Origin: Aspidiotus rigidus
Taxonomy: Eukaryota; Arthropoda; Insecta; Hemiptera; Diaspididae
DNA length: 64,000 nucleotides
Assembly (NCBI GenBank): GCA_035079385.1
Contig: JAVHKY010000028.1
Location: forward strand, 1,550,001 to 1,614,000
Direction of reading: 5' to 3'
The notes under the pieces were generated by a model, which worked only from the letters and a program-made list of their open reading frames with translations, was not told where the DNA came from and did not search any database. Numbering within the stretch: position 1 is the stretch's first letter; each line of letters starts with the position of its first letter. A program made the translations under genes and the position numbers. This document shows positions 49,293-60,440 of the stretch, one piece after another.

Positions 49293-51819
49293 TGTTAGCG
49301 TTAGAGTGTAAAATTCAGTTAATGTATGATCTAACTAGGGATTACATATAATAACAAGGCATTTTAGTTAGAGTATTAAAAGCAATATTTATTTTACAGA
49401 TGAACTAGTGACGGTATATAATAACTAGTTATTTCATAGATCAACGGGAGACGCTTAGCGAAAGTATATAAAAACAAAATATTATCACTTATTGCAGCCA
49501 AATGAAGCAAAAATTTCTTGATTCTCATATCGCGTCAACATAATAAAAGAAAAAACTAAAAAAACTAAAATAAATTGGCAAAGTTACAAATAACTACTTA
49601 TTTTCACATGAGTTACTGTTGTGGCACCTTGAATTACATAACAAACCCCTCTTTCGGCACGCACATCTCGTCTTCTTGCTAGTCGAGCACTTGGTGGTGC
49701 AATTACACTTTGCAAATCCCTGTCCTCCACTCAGGGATTGCGAAGAAGCGGCCGTGCGTAGTGTGAGTGACGATGAGGTAGTAGGTACTTCGTGTACGTG
49801 GATAAATTTTTCTTTGCATAAGCCAAATTGCGAGCGTGCGTACAAGCATTTCAAGATACCACTGCGCGTCCCGAGTCTATAAAGGTTATCTGCCGTAATT
49901 TCCATCACGCATGCCAGCATCGAGCGCGCATCTGTTTTTCCTCGATCTACGTCCGGGATTGGAATGCTGACGTTGTCCCCCACCTGAGGATCAGGAAAAT
50001 TGGAATCGGAGCGTAGTCGCATTTGCCGAGCCTGCGCCTCTAAACCGTCGACAGATTCTTCACGTTTACGTTTTATGGCGCGCACTCTTTCACATAATTT
50101 GCAAATTTTGGATCCCACCGAAAATCGATTGCAGGAAGGGCAACTTTCTCCCTCGTTGGCTGTATGATTTGACTCAAGTTGTTGTGGGTTTTCATTTGCA
50201 GGCGCTGGGTCATCAACAGAGTATTCCTCATCCTCTTCAGCATGATTTTCCATAACACTTTCCGCGTCATCGATGGTTTGAAGTCTTCGCAAGTCGGATA
50301 TTGGAAGAGCTAACTCGCTCGATAAGCCCACTTTAGGCTTCTCGCCAAACATTGCCTCATAGGGGCTGCGCTTTATGCCCTTATGAAATGAACGATTCTT
50401 CATAAATTGTACATATTTCAATCCAGCAGCCCAGGCAGTAGTTGAATTGTTCGTCATCCACGAAAATAACATGTTCTCGATGTCTTGATTGGCCCGTTCG
50501 ACACTACCCTGGGACTGGCTGTGTCGAGGCTTGCCGTGAACAATGGACAATTCGGGCCACATTTTTTTCAAATGATCGATTACTTTGTTCCGAAATTCTC
50601 TGCCGTTATCGGATTGCAAAACGGACGGAGCGCCTAATAGTAGAAAAATTTCAATTACGTTATCGGCTACCTCTATGGCGCACTTCCTTGCTAAAGGCTT
50701 TAGGACGACGAATTTAGTCAAATGATCTTGGTACACTAAGATGAAATTAAACACACGGTTTTCATTAGAGTTGTCTGGGTCTGCTTGCTTATCAATTAAA
50801 TCAATTTGGCACCGACTGTTGAAATTCTGAAAAACCATAGGTTTAACTACAATACCTTTTTTAATCCCGCTCTTCTTCATTGCACACACGTCGCAACAGT
50901 GCAGGAATAACGTTACTTGTTTTTGCGTGATATTCTTATACCGGGAATTCAAATCGTACATCATTTTATCGCGGCCTCCATGACCGAGTTTCTCGTGAGC
51001 GTCATACAGCAAATCAAATAAATCGTCCGTTGTCGCATAGTATTTAATAACACCATCGGCACTCTTCACTGGAGAAATTAATTTATCCACATCGTCTACA
51101 TGTATTACGTCGTAATGGCGCATCAACCAGAAATCTCCTGGTGACGTTTTGCCATCACTTTTCACAGTCTTCACTCGCGAAACTAAATCATTATACTTTG
51201 TAAGCGTCATTGACGCAGAGTTAGCTGCACCGGAGCACAAGGTCATCTTATTTTTAAATTTTTTTTTCATTTCTTCGAGATCTATAACGTTTTTAGCCAT
51301 AATTATTAATGAGGATGAAAACAACCACACCACAGTATCACTGATCAAATCGCACTGTTAACTGCATTCGATAACATAGACTTTCTTAGCAGTCTTGAAT
51401 TTACTGTGCGAGAAAACACAATGCACACGAATAGACATGTTAAATGGGCGATTATCAGATAACGTAGGTACTAGAAAAAGTTTCTCTCAGCATTCATAAA
51501 ATGTGCACAGAAGTGCTGATTGCCGATCTTACAAGTTTCAGGAGTAGATGGAAATGAAAAAATACAAGTAGAAAGTACAATTAGATTACAGAAATCTCAC
51601 ATGTTCATATGTACTGCTTAATTCTAATTCTAAAGATAGATATTTTTCATTTCTTCTCTCTCTTACATGGATGAACTGTTTCCCCTTCGTTAGTTTATAA
51701 ATTAGCTAGTTATAACATATAAAGAGGAAAAATTATATGCTCTAACGACCTGATTTAGATACTGCATGTAATACCTAGTTCATCCATGCATTAACGGATT
51801 TCATACTCTAACGCTAACA
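49293..51819 (-). mobile_element. Ginger-type DNA transposon, copy 2
   Basis: 2527 bp, the same length as copy 1 and in reverse orientation, with TGTTAGCGTTAGAGT ends and 4-bp duplications TATA (49289-49292, 51820-51823). It interrupts Penelope B: joining its flanks restores the Penelope reading (HEFSIYRKDTSTD). The only protein difference from copy 1 is one Asn-to-Asp change. Confidence 0.95.
49594..51348 (-). CDS. Ginger integrase-like transposase, second copy
   Basis: Identical in layout to the ORF at 25359-27113: zinc finger (CDVCAMKK), DDE core (CQIDLIDK, LQSDNGREF, GSVERANQD), C-terminal Cys-rich motif. The single change noted is NFPDPQVGD here versus NFPNPQVGD in copy 1. Met at 51300 (MAKNVIDLEE) is the likely start. 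Intact, so either copy could supply transposase for both. Confidence 0.93.
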   Translation of the reverse strand: MISDTVVWLFSSSLIIMAKNVIDLEEMKKKFKNKMTLCSGAANSASMTLTKYNDLVSRVKTVKSDGKTSPGDFWLMRHYDVIHVDDVDKLISPVKSADGVIKYYATTDDLFDLLYDAHEKLGHGGRDKMMYDLNSRYKNITQKQVTLFLHCCDVCAMKKSGIKKGIVVKPMVFQNFNSRCQIDLIDKQADPDNSNENRVFNFILVYQDHLTKFVVLKPLARKCAIEVADNVIEIFLLLGAPSVLQSDNGREFRNKVIDHLKKMWPELSIVHGKPRHSQSQGSVERANQDIENMLFSWMTNNSTTAWAAGLKYVQFMKNRSFHKGIKRSPYEAMFGEKPKVGLSSELALPISDLRRLQTIDDAESVMENHAEEDEEYSVDDPAPANENPQQLESNHTANEGESCPSCNRFSVGSKICKLCERVRAIKRKREESVDGLEAQARQMRLRSDSNFPDPQVGDNVSIPIPDVDRGKTDARSMLACVMEITADNLYRLGTRSGILKCLYARSQFGLCKEKFIHVHEVPTTSSSLTLRTAASSQSLSGGQGFAKCNCTTKCSTSKKTRCACRKRGLLCNSRCHNSNSCENK

Positions 51820-51907
51820 TATATATTGAAAACTCGTGGACTCCATTTCTAACTGAGATGGTGAGATTCAAGAAGTTAATATTAGAACCTCCAACCTCTA
51901 AGGTAAA
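51820..51907 (-). pseudogene. Penelope element B, distal part
   Basis: Reverse complement of about 53104-53195. It begins with the TATA duplicate and ends at AAGGTAAAT, where it joins element C head to head. The junction truncates B in the region after the RT domain. Confidence 0.85.
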
Positions 51908-54165
51908 TACTACTCTGTTGGAGAAAGGTTTGAAGTTCAGCCTCCCCCCCCCCCCCCCCCCAACAATGCCGACGCCCTTGCGAACGTCGTCGCTGACTTA
52001 GCTGTCAAGATCGGTCCCGTAGTTGATACTCAAAAAACTTGTGCTGATTTGGTCCGTAACACTCCACTTCCGTGCATGAATGGCACTGTGAGCGAGGTGA
52101 TCAAGGGTTTGAGGAGGAAGCTCAAGGAGGAGGATTCATTGCTCACGAAGGCTGATAAAGGGAATTCTATAGTCGTTATGGAGAAGTCAACCTACGTTAC
52201 CAAAGTTGAAGAAGTGCTTTACCAGTGTAGGGCCATTGAAAATACTGACTTCAATTTCCCTAAGTGCCGGCCGGAGTTGGTTCAGTTGCTTTCACGTCCC
52301 CGTTGACAATGGTTTTTTAATCGAAAGCGCTCCGGTGTTTTTTCATTTCTGTGGCTCTATTCAAATTACTCCGTACGTTTTAATCGTTGAGTATGTCGTC
52401 GTTAGATTTACGTTAAAGAGGTTAGGAAGGTTATTAATGGGAGTTCTGTTCTAATAAGCAAACCCTCGACTAAAAAATGCCTGCTTGAACCGAATCCGGT
52501 GGCCCCCCTCCTCTATGGGCTGCCTAAGATACACAAAAAGGATACTCCGATGCGTCCTGTTGTGTCTTATGTCCCCTACCCCGCTTACTCTCTCGCTAAA
52601 TACTTGGATAGATGGTTTAAATCTCGCATTGAGTACGAGTCTACTTACTCGATTAAAAATTCTGTTTCCTTAGCCGATAAATTTAAAGACCATTTACTTC
52701 CTCCGGGTACCATTCTATCCTCTTTTGACATTGTCGGCCTGTTCCCCAACATACCGAGAACTGTCGCCATGCAACATATGGGTGACCTCCTCGTTCGTTT
52801 TAATACTCCTCATGAAGAGTTGCAAGAATTCTTTAATTTACTTAATCCCCCAATTTTTGCAAGTTTAATGGGAAATTCTACGAGTTCCCAGAGGAGGTTG
52901 GCATTCCTATCGGACCCTCTTTGGGTTCCCTTGTGTCGGAGATCTTCATGTCCAAATTTGAGGCTGACCTCTTCACCTCAGGCCAAGTATTCCTGGATTA
53001 CGTCCATTATTAGTACAGGTATGTAGATGACGTTCTATGTGCGTGGACCGGTCTCCAAGATCTCCTTGGTGAGTTTCTTAAGTATTTGAACGTTCAATAT
53101 CCCTCCATCAAATTTACCTTAGAGGTTGGAGGTTCTAATATCAACTTCTTGGATCTCACCATCTCAGTTAGAGATGGAATCCACGAGTTTTCAATATATA
53201 GAAAAGATACTTCGACCGATATTGTCGTCCACGGCTCGTCATTCTGCCCTGTTTCTCACAAGTTCGCGGCGTTTAATAGCTTTATTCATCGGCTAACCCT
53301 CATCCCGCTGAACCAGGCAGCTTTCCAAAAAGAACTCAATATTATAAAATACTCGGCTAGAGTGAATGAGGTCAACGTAGACATTGACCTTATGATCCGG
53401 AGAAAGATCACGCGGAATTGCCTTGATTCAACTACCTCCCTCCCCCGTGACTCTTCTGTAGTTAGCAGGACCCGTTTCATTAAACTCCCCTTCTTGGGTA
53501 AATTTTCTTCGAAATTGAGTCGCGCCCTCCGCCCCTTCAGTCTCCGTCCGGTGTTTTATAATGCTACGACGGTAAAAGGGCTACTATTCAGGTCAAAGGA
53601 CCCTAGCCCGCCCCTTGAAAAGAGCGGAGTTTATAGAATAGCTTGCAGGGACTGTAATGGGATGTATGTCGGCGAGACTAGTCGTCAGATTAAAATTAGA
53701 GTGGCTGAACACCTAAAAGATTGGGAAAAAAGGCATTTGGTCAAATCCGCATTTGCTGACCACCTTATAACTAGTGGTCATGGTTTCAGGGAGGGGTCAG
53801 AAACCCTCCTCCACAGAGAGAAGGGTTACTTCATACGCCGTGCTCTGGAAAACATTGAAATTATTCGTCATCTTAATACCGATAATATAAATCTGCTCAA
53901 CAGGTACATTCCGGACGAGGGGTTAGTCGAGCTAGTTCACGAGTATGACTCACAGTCTCATACTTCGCTAGTTCAATCATGATTTCTTCTCCTCCGTCGT
54001 TGTGACAGTTCTCTTTTCCCACCTTGTCGAGTCGCTTTTTATCTACGCTTGAGAATGGTTGTTTAACCGAAAGCGCGCTGGCGGCTTCCTGTGTATTTTT
54101 CTGCGGTTCTTGCAAATTGCCCTCCAGTTTACTTTTTCGAGTATTGTGGAGCTTTTCTTCGAAAG
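51908..54165 (+). pseudogene. Penelope-like element C (RT plus GIY-YIG), near full length
   Basis: Starts with TTLLEKGLKFS, a typical N-terminal Penelope motif, followed by a C run (51942-51961). Then LTKADKGNSIVVMEKSTYVT (52130-52200), a disrupted 150-bp stretch, NPVAPLLYGLPKIHKKDTPM, RPVVSYVPYPAYSLAKYLDR, ILSSFDIVGLFPNIP (catalytic Asp), a frameshift at about 52855, FPEEVGIPIGPSLGSLVSEI, a TAG where Trp is expected just before YRYVDDVLCAWTG (RT Y-V-D-D), then an open frame to 53982 with the linker and GIY-YIG endonuclease (SGVYRIACRDCNGMYVGETS). The family copies RNA into DNA at exposed ends. At least two frameshifts and one stop, so inactive. The 3' UTR runs to about 54165. Confidence 0.9.
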
Positions 54166-55853
54166 AAATGAATCTCAAGTTCGGCGGCCAGCAATGATTT
54201 TGCAATTAGAAAGAAAAGAATCACTAATTTAAGTGGCAAGCAATGTTGTGTACATCTTGATTAAGAGCGGATGACGCGACGCTCGGGTCAACTTGCGCGT
54301 TACTTTTGCAACTATTCAACTTTCATTCTCCATTTATTGAAAATTGGAGCATCGCACGGAAATTCTTAATACAACATTATTTATGTATTTTTTGACGCTC
54401 TACAATTTCTGTCTCCTGACCTTTTTTCAAAAAACTGATATTCACCCGGAAAATCACAAAAAACCAATCTGGACCACACTTTTCTGTTCCCCGGGGACAA
54501 TGCGCGCGTCATATCGTGTCGGACTTTGGTATGTTGTATAAGGCGACAAATAACATATATAATATGCCAAAATTCAGCTGTCCCCCATTTATTCACACCA
54601 AATTTCCCAATATGACTGAACTAATTGGCAACATATTGCAATCGGGAGATTTTAAGTTTAAGAGAGCTTAGGGTCGAAGTAGGTTTTTTCACTGGGGGCG
54701 AGAAGGGGTAAGGGATTGATGGATAAAAGGGGTGAGGATAAGGTGAGTACTTCAAACACTATTTATACTTATTCATTCACGTTAATCTTGTTGATGTTCC
54801 ATAATATCGCTTCAAACACAGATAAGGTACATTTGAGAACTTATTTTTCAATTTTGGGACTCAGGGGTTGCCCCAAATAACTTTTTTGTAAGAGATAAAA
54901 ATGTATAGAAGTCTTCAAGGAACAACTTTTGTACGAACATTTTTTTGATCAAACCCATAGGAGAGAAGATGCACATAATTCTAAGAATGTGGGGGTGGAT
55001 CCTTTGAGTTTGCGGGGTTCGTAAAAATGGCACCCAAGCTTAATTTGTTCTACACATCTTCCTGAATACATACCAGTCGTCAAAACACTTTTAACATGCC
55101 AATCGCGCAGAAGCTCTTTTACCTGGAATTCGACTGCACCATAGTTTATGGGTACGATTCACATCGTGATGACTCGCTACTTTAGTCCTGATCTCCTCGG
55201 GTGTTCTTGTTTCCAGCCATAGTTGGTTTAGTTGCTTTCATGTCTCCGTTGACAATGGTTGTCTAATCAAAAGCGCTCCGCTGTTTCAAAATATCTCTGT
55301 GGTCATTGTAAATTACTCAGTACTCCATTGAGTAAGCCTTCTTTCAGTTATTTGAAATTCCTCGAGATTTATTCATTCAAAGGAGTACGGAAGGACGTGT
55401 TTTTTCCCGATGAGTTGAGATAACTTTTAGAGGGCATTAGGTGTTCACGTGCTAGCTGGGAGCCTATTTTTCATTCTCGGGTTTGTTCTTTTTTTTCTCT
55501 TCGTAAAAAAGGTAGATAAATTTTCGAAATTCGTGACGACGAGTCAAATTCCTCGAGATTTTTTCGTTCAAACGAAAATTACGTATTTCGTCTTTAAAGA
55601 GAATTTTTGGGTGCGGTTAGACGGTTCTGGATTTTTCGTCTTTTTCTTTTCATCAAAATTTTCAGCGCCGTCAAATGGAAAGAAGTAAATTAATGACATT
55701 TCAAGGAAATCTAGATAGGCTGAATCATTTCAGTTAATAGGTTACGTGACGACAAAGTTGAATTATTTGAGATTTTTTCATTCAAAGGAGTACTGTAGTT
55801 TTACGACGCGACATGTTTTTTCCCGATGAGTCAAGATAAATTTTAGAGGGTAT
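54166..55853. other. No gene recognised
   Basis: Non-coding, AT-rich. At about 55230-55330 there is a piece of Penelope-terminus-related sequence (GACAATGGTTGTCTAATC, AAAGCGCTCCGCTG), and CCTCGAGATTT-TTCATTCAAA occurs three times (55360, 55550, 55770), so diverged repeats are present. Confidence 0.4.
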
Positions 55854-56598
55854 TTGTAGAAGAGAATAAAATTCACGTTTCTTCACGGCTCTGCCGTCGT
55901 TTATTGATTAAAAAACTATACGACCGACGTTTCGGTATAACGTATACCATCTTCGGGGTCTCGGAACATACTGAAAAAGTACGCGACAAAAGCTCAACTA
56001 AGTACAGTCAGGAGAGCAAGGATGGACGTGAGTGCGAAGATGACGAGTTCTATCGATGATAGGTAGGTATGTACGACTAATACCATCAACATCCGTTTTA
56101 AAATTTGCAGTATTTCTTTTCATAATTTCTATAGATTCTCTTATTCTCCTTCTCTTCTCATTAAGCCCGAAACACAATACAGAAGCTTTTTCGAAATTAA
56201 ACAGGTGTCCGGTCTCAGAGGTGTGCTCACACAGGGCGGTATTTTTACGTTGCTTGTTTACGTCCCTCTTCTGTTGATTAAGCCTACTCTCGAGCCATTG
56301 CACAGTCTCCCCCACATAACTGCGGTTACAATTATTTCAAGGAACACTGTACACCAGCCCGGCGAGTTCACCTTGAGGTACTTTACCTACCTATCATCGA
56401 TAGAACTCGTCATCTTCGCACTCACGTCCATCCTTGCTCTCCTGACTGTACTAGTTGAGCTTTTGTCGCGTACTTTTTCAGTATGTTCCGAGACCCCGAA
56501 GATGGTATACGTTATACCGAAACGTCGGTCGTATAGTTTTTTAATCAATAAACGACGGCAGAGCCGTGAAAAAACGTGAATTTTATTCTCTTCTACAA
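55854..56598 (-). mobile_element. Truncated Penelope-like element with inverted terminal copies
   Basis: Arms 55854-56069 and 56384-56598 are near-perfect reverse complements of about 215 bp. Each carries CCCCGAAGATGGTATACGTT and ATACCGAAACGTCGG, the Penelope terminal signature. The 314-bp centre holds the GIY-YIG C-terminal region, whose frame runs on into the left arm. This is the known Penelope arrangement, in which a 5'-truncated copy carries an inverted copy of its own 3' end. Confidence 0.88.
55998..56315 (-). pseudogene. Penelope GIY-YIG C-terminal fragment
   Basis: YVGETVQWLESRLNQQKRDV, then ALCEHTSETGHLFNFEKASV and RESIEIMKRNTANFKTD, ISRTYLPII. This is the second half of a Penelope GIY-YIG domain (H-x-x-x-T-x-H helix) with the usual tail. 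A different family from element C (sequence and terminal motifs differ). The start and the RT are absent. Confidence 0.8.
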
Positions 56599-56924
56599 TT
56601 ACTTTCATCCGTCGTGACAAGTTTTTTCCTATTTAGAGGGTATGTTCAAATGAAGAAAGACCCTTTGCTAGCTTTCATATTTTACTTCGTATTTGGACAC
56701 TGTATCACACGTATTTTTAGACAAAATTAACAAAAGTAGAAACTAATGAATTGAATATTTTCAGGAATATGAGGAAGATGAATTGAGAAAAATAAAAAAC
56801 CCTCTCCTAGTGAGATGCGAAATCGAATGGTTCGAAAATGCTTATGCTTCCAATTGAGTAGAAGTGATCAGGAGAAGCATGGTAGAACGGAAAAATTTCC
56901 TGTACAACAGTGATAATTTTTTCG

Positions 56925-57045
56925 CATGAATGTAAATGGGTCCCTATTCTAACTCAGAAAGATGGCAATACGTTACCCGAAATTAATTCACTTCTGAATA
57001 GTATTCGGAATTCTAATATGACAATAACTACAGAAGTGTTCGTCG
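56925..57045. repeat. Inverted repeat flanking the MULE region, left
   Basis: ATGGGTCCCTATTCTAACTC, AGAAAGATGGCAATACGTTA, GAATTCTAATATGACAATAA and CTACAGAAGTGTTCG match the reverse complement of about 59155-59275. Identity is roughly 75-80 percent. Confidence 0.65.
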
Positions 57046-57506
57046 ACGGTGGTGCTCATCTTCGCGAAGTCATTTCCGATGTTCTTATTCACGCTATACA
57101 GATGGGGCGAGAAGCGGGAAGAAAAGGGAACCCTATATGATCTGTGGGCTAATTTACTAGTAAATGTTGGCCCACAATACTACCAATCTGCCCAAATACT
57201 TGCACAGAGAACACTTACTAAGTAACATGATAATTGAATTTGAAAATTCATGGCAAGACGATTTATTTTTTTATATTTCAGCAAAGTGTACTCTTGCTTC
57301 TGTATTCTTTTAAGTGGGTACCTAACCATATTTCCGCAATTGTATGATTTTTTAGTGATAAACAGCATTCATTCGACCTTTGTCATTGAAAATGAAAAAG
57401 CCTTTCAACCCGAACAGGAGGCACTAGTAAATTATAATTGAAAAATTTCGATATCTCGGCTTTGCGCAATGAATCATTTCATTACTTTTGCTAGTCGCGA
57501 TTAGAG

Positions 57507-58698
57507 GAGTCCAGGAAACTTCTTCGTGAGAAAATTCTTCGGCAGAACATTCAAAGCCGAAAATTAATATGAGAAAATTCTTCGGTAGGGAAAATTCATG
57601 GTTACGAAAATTTTTAATGCCGAAAATTCACAGTGAAAAGTTTCACAATTAAAAAGATATTCTTTGAAAAATCACTTACATTCTCTAGAACCGGAGGTTA
57701 TGTGCAATACCTCGAAGGTACTCCAAACATTTCTCCTCATCATCCATGTCGTCGTCATTGTACGCATTAACAAGGTTGTACAAACGATCCGCTGCTGACT
57801 TGTACTTCCGCCTCTTGAAGGCAGGTTCGTCGGCAACAGCCTGTTCGTAAGCTCCTTCCATCAAAATTTGTTCCTTTTTCAGGGCTGCCACCAATTTGTA
57901 AATGTTGGCGTGTGTCGTTTCTAGTGTACTTTCAAAACCGTGGTGCCATCCTTCCACTGAGTTGTTCGTTTTTGGAGCACGAGCCCGCACTTTTTCGTAG
58001 CAGTTCCACCACTCAATTGGGAATTGAGTTGCACGGCGACGGCTCCGGTTTTGAGGGCGGCCTATCCACGTATCCTCAAAGTAGTCAATCACCGGTTGGC
58101 TTTCAGATGGCAGGATTTCGCTATTAACAAGCATTTCGAAGCATGTAACCACTCTGTGGACAGGGACAAAAACTAAGGCAGCGAGAAGACGCATATGATG
58201 TGCGAAATCGATATCTCCTTCATACCGTCCTTTCAGCCCACATGAGTTTATTTTCCGCATTATACATTGGCAGAAGTGGAAGAAACAGCCATCCGTGTGC
58301 GCGTGTGGAAACTCGACCTGTTGTAAGAATAATTTCTTTTTTAAAATGAAGCACAACTACGATAGAAAACGGACTATTATTACTAATAGAAACTCACTGA
58401 GAAAGCTTGTTCAGCAGCTACTTCAAAATCCATCATTACGGAGGCAGGACATAGACGTGATTCCAGTGCCTTTAGCTCGTGGAACAAACGCTTGTACGTC
58501 TTATTTGTTTTGTCCGGAAGCAAAGCATAAACAAGAGAAAATGTGTAACCGCGACGCAAGCCGTTCCTTCCAATATTAATTTTCGCATTTGAAAAATTTT
58601 CGACTTAAGAATTTTCCCCTAAGAATTTTCGTTGCCGAACAATTTTCTGCTTTGAATTTTCTGCCGAAGAATTTTCTCACGAAGAATTTTCCTGTCAC
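57507..58698 (-). mobile_element. MULE-type transposon, internally deleted
   Basis: Flanked by a 9-bp duplication CGATTAGAG (57498-57506 and 58699-58707), the length typical of MULEs. Long terminal inverted repeats: CAGGAAACTTCTTCGTGAG, AAAATTCTTCGGCAGAA, ATTCAAAGC on the left, with the mirror on the right (GCTTTGAATTTTCTGCC, GAAGAATTTTCTCACGAAG). AAAATTC-type motifs recur in the subterminal regions. It contains only the C-terminal half of the transposase gene, so it is probably non-autonomous. Confidence 0.85.
57685..58572 (-). pseudogene. MULE transposase, C-terminal two exons
   Basis: Exon one (from about 58572 to 58398, donor GTGAGT) reads FSLVYALLPDKTNKTYKRLF, then CPASVMMDFEVAAEQAFS: the end of the MULE DDE domain, with the second catalytic Asp in M-M-D-F-E. 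Exon two (58317-57685) gives GCFFHFCQCIMRKI (C...H-F-x-Q), MRLLAALVFVPVHRVVTCFE, IDYFEDTWIGRP, APKTNNSVEGWHHGFEST, LKKEQILMEG, and ends at a stop. The first catalytic Asp and the zinc-finger N-terminus are missing upstream. The second half is intact. A relic of the same family is at 20.2-20.9 kb. Confidence 0.82.
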
Positions 58699-59154
58699 CG
58701 ATTAGAGGATGCAAGAAAAGAAGCAGATAAGGAAGTTTCTGCTGTTATCAGTTCCTCGGTGAACATACCGAAAAAAGGTGAGTCAGGATCTGTGGGACTT
58801 GGAATGATGCTAGAATTTTGGTTGAGTACTAAATATAAACCACGTTTTTCAGTTGAAAAGTAATATATTAAACGTGAGCTTGGAAAAATTACGGTACGGA
58901 AATTATAGACATTGAAACTATATAGTTGAGCAAAAATTTGAGTTGGGAAAAATTATGCTTTTGTAGACGATGAAGTTATTGAGGTTGGAAAATTACGGAT
59001 TTATTACTGAAATTGTAAACATTGAAATTCGTTGACCATGCCGGAAAAAAATGTGAGACTTGATCATACTATTATGCTACTACTGATGTTGGAGTAAAAC
59101 TTAGTTAGTTGTTGGTAAATTGTAGGACATGACTTCGTGAAGAGTAGCAATACC

Positions 59155-59275
59155 GTTAGCGAACACTTCTGTAGTTATTGCAGTATTAGAATTCCAAACA
59201 CGATTCAGAAGTGATAACTAATTTCAGGTTTCGTCTTACCGTCTTTCTGAAATTAGGATATGGACCCATTTACGG
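59155..59275. repeat. Inverted repeat flanking the MULE region, right
   Basis: Reverse complement of 56925-57045 (CGAACACTTCTGTAGTTATT, TAGAATTCCAAACACG, CCGTCTTTCTGAAATTAGG). The two arms enclose 2.1 kb including the whole MULE, so they may be ends of an older, larger element. Confidence 0.6.
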
Positions 59276-59299
59276 ACATGCAGAAAAATCCCCTGTTGT

Positions 59300-60127
59300 C
59301 TAGGATATTTTTTCCTTTCTTCATGCTCTTCCTGATCGCCTCTACTTAATTATAAGTATACAGCATCAGTATGTACACAGCCGGTTCTGCTGAACACTTC
59401 ATGGCGATGACTTCGCGATTAGAATTTCTAATCCGGATTAATACCATCTGCTTCGGGCTCTCGATGTGGTTTGGTAATGCTGTTGACCTCCTGTATGTTT
59501 GAGGAGGTAAATAATCCTTTGCGGCGGAGCTGAGATGCCATCGATCTTCTTTATCCAGCGACAAAAATGGATGCGCTTTCATACACATATCTCTGTACGT
59601 ATGCTGACCACTCTCCAAAAAAATCGAAAATATAATTGATTTTGGTCCTCGTCGAGGGGACCCCGAAGTGTTCAATAATGTGAAACCCTTGTGTTCATAC
59701 TCCCGAGTTAAGTATTTTATTCAAATTAAAATCTTCGAAATATTATTCTCATTTTTCCAAGATGCACCTCAGGCTCCAGATTCACTTTCATTGGGTCCAA
59801 GAGGAAGATCATTACAATTCTCCTAGGCTTAGAAAAGAAAACCTTCATCCGAGGGACTAACGTTCAGAAAAAGACCGTGAAGCCTAAAATTGACTGGTCT
59901 TTATACCAATAGTTGTCATAGAGTAGATTATCAAAATCCACTATATCAGAAGAATCAATTCTTGTCGAGCTAAATGAAGTTGATTTGAACTCTGTTACCA
60001 TTAATCACAAGTGTGCCTCAAATATGAATTAGATGAAGTTTGATATCGATGGTGAGCAGCCTGTACAGTAGAGAATTTATCACAGTGACCTATATATTCA
60101 AACCTGGAAGCTGACAAGAAGATGAAC
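59300..60127. other. No gene recognised
   Basis: A minus-strand ORF (59675-59346) lacks recognisable motifs. Non-coding otherwise. Confidence 0.3.
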
Positions 60128-60215
60128 TCATCCCGGCTGATGAGGATAGAGGAGGGAATATGACGAAAAAATCTCCTGGCCCGAGCGGGAATCGAATCCG
60201 CGACGTCTAGTTTTC
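60128..60215 (-). repeat. tRNA-derived SINE-like fragment
   Basis: The minus strand reads GACGTCGCGGATTCGATTCC, CGCTCGGGCCAGGAGATTTT, TTCGTCATATTCCCTCC. GGATTCGATTCCCG is a B-box-like tRNA promoter element. It is oriented head-to-head with the fragment at 60300-60440. Confidence 0.6.
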
Positions 60216-60299
60216 ATGAAGAGTGGGATAAGCAATACGCTTCCAGACCCTATTAAGATTAGGTTGACATATTTCGCCTTCAGATGAAAGTTCCGCATC

Positions 60300-60440
60300 G
60301 TGAATGAGAGGTTGCGACCCAAGAGGTCACGGGTTCGATTCCCGCTCGAGCCAGGAGATTTTTTCGTCGTATTTCCTCTTCTATCCTTACGATTCTTATA
60401 AACGCCCGCACTTACCATCCTCCTCCATCTACTTCCCCTC
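60300..60440 (+). repeat. tRNA-derived SINE-like fragment
   Basis: GAGGTTGCGACCCAAGAGGT, CACGGGTTCGATTCCCGCTC, GAGCCAGGAGATTTTTTCGT. It contains the B box GGTTCGATTCC and a tRNA-like T-arm (CGGGTTCGATTCCCG). No full tRNA cloverleaf is present, and the same tail follows both fragments, so a SINE is more likely than a tRNA gene. Confidence 0.65.

Noticed and set aside
60300..60360. Possible tRNA gene (GGTTCGATTCCCGC box)
   Set aside because: Only a T-arm-like segment is convincing; there is no full acceptor stem or anticodon arm, and the same sequence with the same tail occurs inverted nearby, so a SINE explains it better.
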